Origin: Nitrosomonadales bacterium
Lineage (GTDB): Bacteria; Pseudomonadota; Gammaproteobacteria; Burkholderiales; Methylophilaceae
NCBI GenBank assembly: GCA_018657165.1
Contig: JABHXS010000156.1
Location: 1 to 6,072 of the forward strand
Length of the DNA stretch: 6,072 nucleotides
Direction: 5' to 3'
In this document: piece by piece, positions 6,031 through 6,072 of the stretch
How positions within the stretch are numbered: the stretch's first letter is position 1
How the letters are laid out: each line of letters begins with the position of its first letter
Notes under the pieces: model-generated
What the model was told of the DNA's origin: nothing
What the model saw: only the letters and a program-made list of their open reading frames with translations
The model's database searches: none
Program-made: the position numbers and the translations under genes

Positions 6031-6072
6031 ATGCTAGCAAAATTTGCACCCTCTAACATACTTTCAAACCTT
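6031..6072 (+). CDS. holA: Probable DNA polymerase III subunit delta, N-terminal fragment (3' truncated by window edge)
   Basis: An ATG one base after the lptE stop opens a frame that runs to the window end, giving only 14 residues (MLAKFAPSNILSNL). The call rests mainly on context, because holA follows leuS-lptE in many Beta- and Gammaproteobacteria. The residues are compatible with the short amphipathic start that precedes the first strand of HolA, but are too few to prove it. HolA is the clamp-loader subunit that opens the β sliding clamp at replication forks. There is no clear Shine-Dalgarno, so translation is probably coupled to lptE. If it is not holA, it is still very likely a real coding start, given the tight packing of this strand. 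Confidence 0.6.
   Translation, partial: MLAKFAPSNILSNL

Noticed and set aside
1..6072. Mobile element, CRISPR, defence system, tRNA or riboswitch
   Set aside because: No repeats beyond A/T homopolymers, no transposase or integrase motifs, and no room between genes; base composition is even across the window.

Overview
The window is a dense, one-directional block of housekeeping genes from an AT-rich Gram-negative bacterium. All seven genes lie on the + strand: surA (3' part), pdxA, rsmA, adk, leuS, lptE and the first codons of what is probably holA. SurA, LptE and PdxA of this type point to Pseudomonadota. The surA-pdxA-rsmA and leuS-lptE-holA orders are familiar from Beta- and Gammaproteobacteria. 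The strong A+T bias (about two thirds by eye), many poly-A runs and almost absent spacers suggest a streamlined genome. A free-living marine or freshwater lineage such as an OM43-like methylophilale, or an SUP05-like gammaproteobacterium, would fit. The SurA motif 'FSDGPLAKSGG' and the AdK lid look slightly more betaproteobacterial, but this is an inference and not a taxonomic assignment.

Layout: 1-666 is the C-terminal two-parvulin part of surA. pdxA (656-1645) overlaps it by 11 bp. rsmA (1642-2424) starts at a TTG that overlaps the pdxA stop codon. A 30-bp gap, the only spacer longer than a few bases, carries an extended -10 promoter and a canonical Shine-Dalgarno sequence in front of adk (2455-3108). 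leuS (3112-5550), lptE (5553-6029) and the putative holA start (6031 onward) follow with gaps of 3, 2 and 1 bp. No stretch over 300 bases lacks a gene. I see no tRNA, rRNA, CRISPR, insertion sequence, prophage or terminator.

Functional links: SurA is the periplasmic chaperone that delivers outer-membrane proteins, including LptD, to the Bam machinery, and LptE is LptD's lipoprotein plug, so both ends of the window serve LPS export. Between them are vitamin B6 synthesis (PdxA), 16S rRNA dimethylation (RsmA), adenylate balance (Adk) and leucine tRNA charging (LeuRS). HolA would be the delta subunit of the DNA polymerase III clamp loader. I found no new defence, mobile or biosynthetic system. 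The points worth a second look are small-scale: the compact adk promoter, the TTG/A10 start of rsmA, a start-stop codon pair before pdxA, a LeuRS without the insertion before KMSKS, and the joined gene order.
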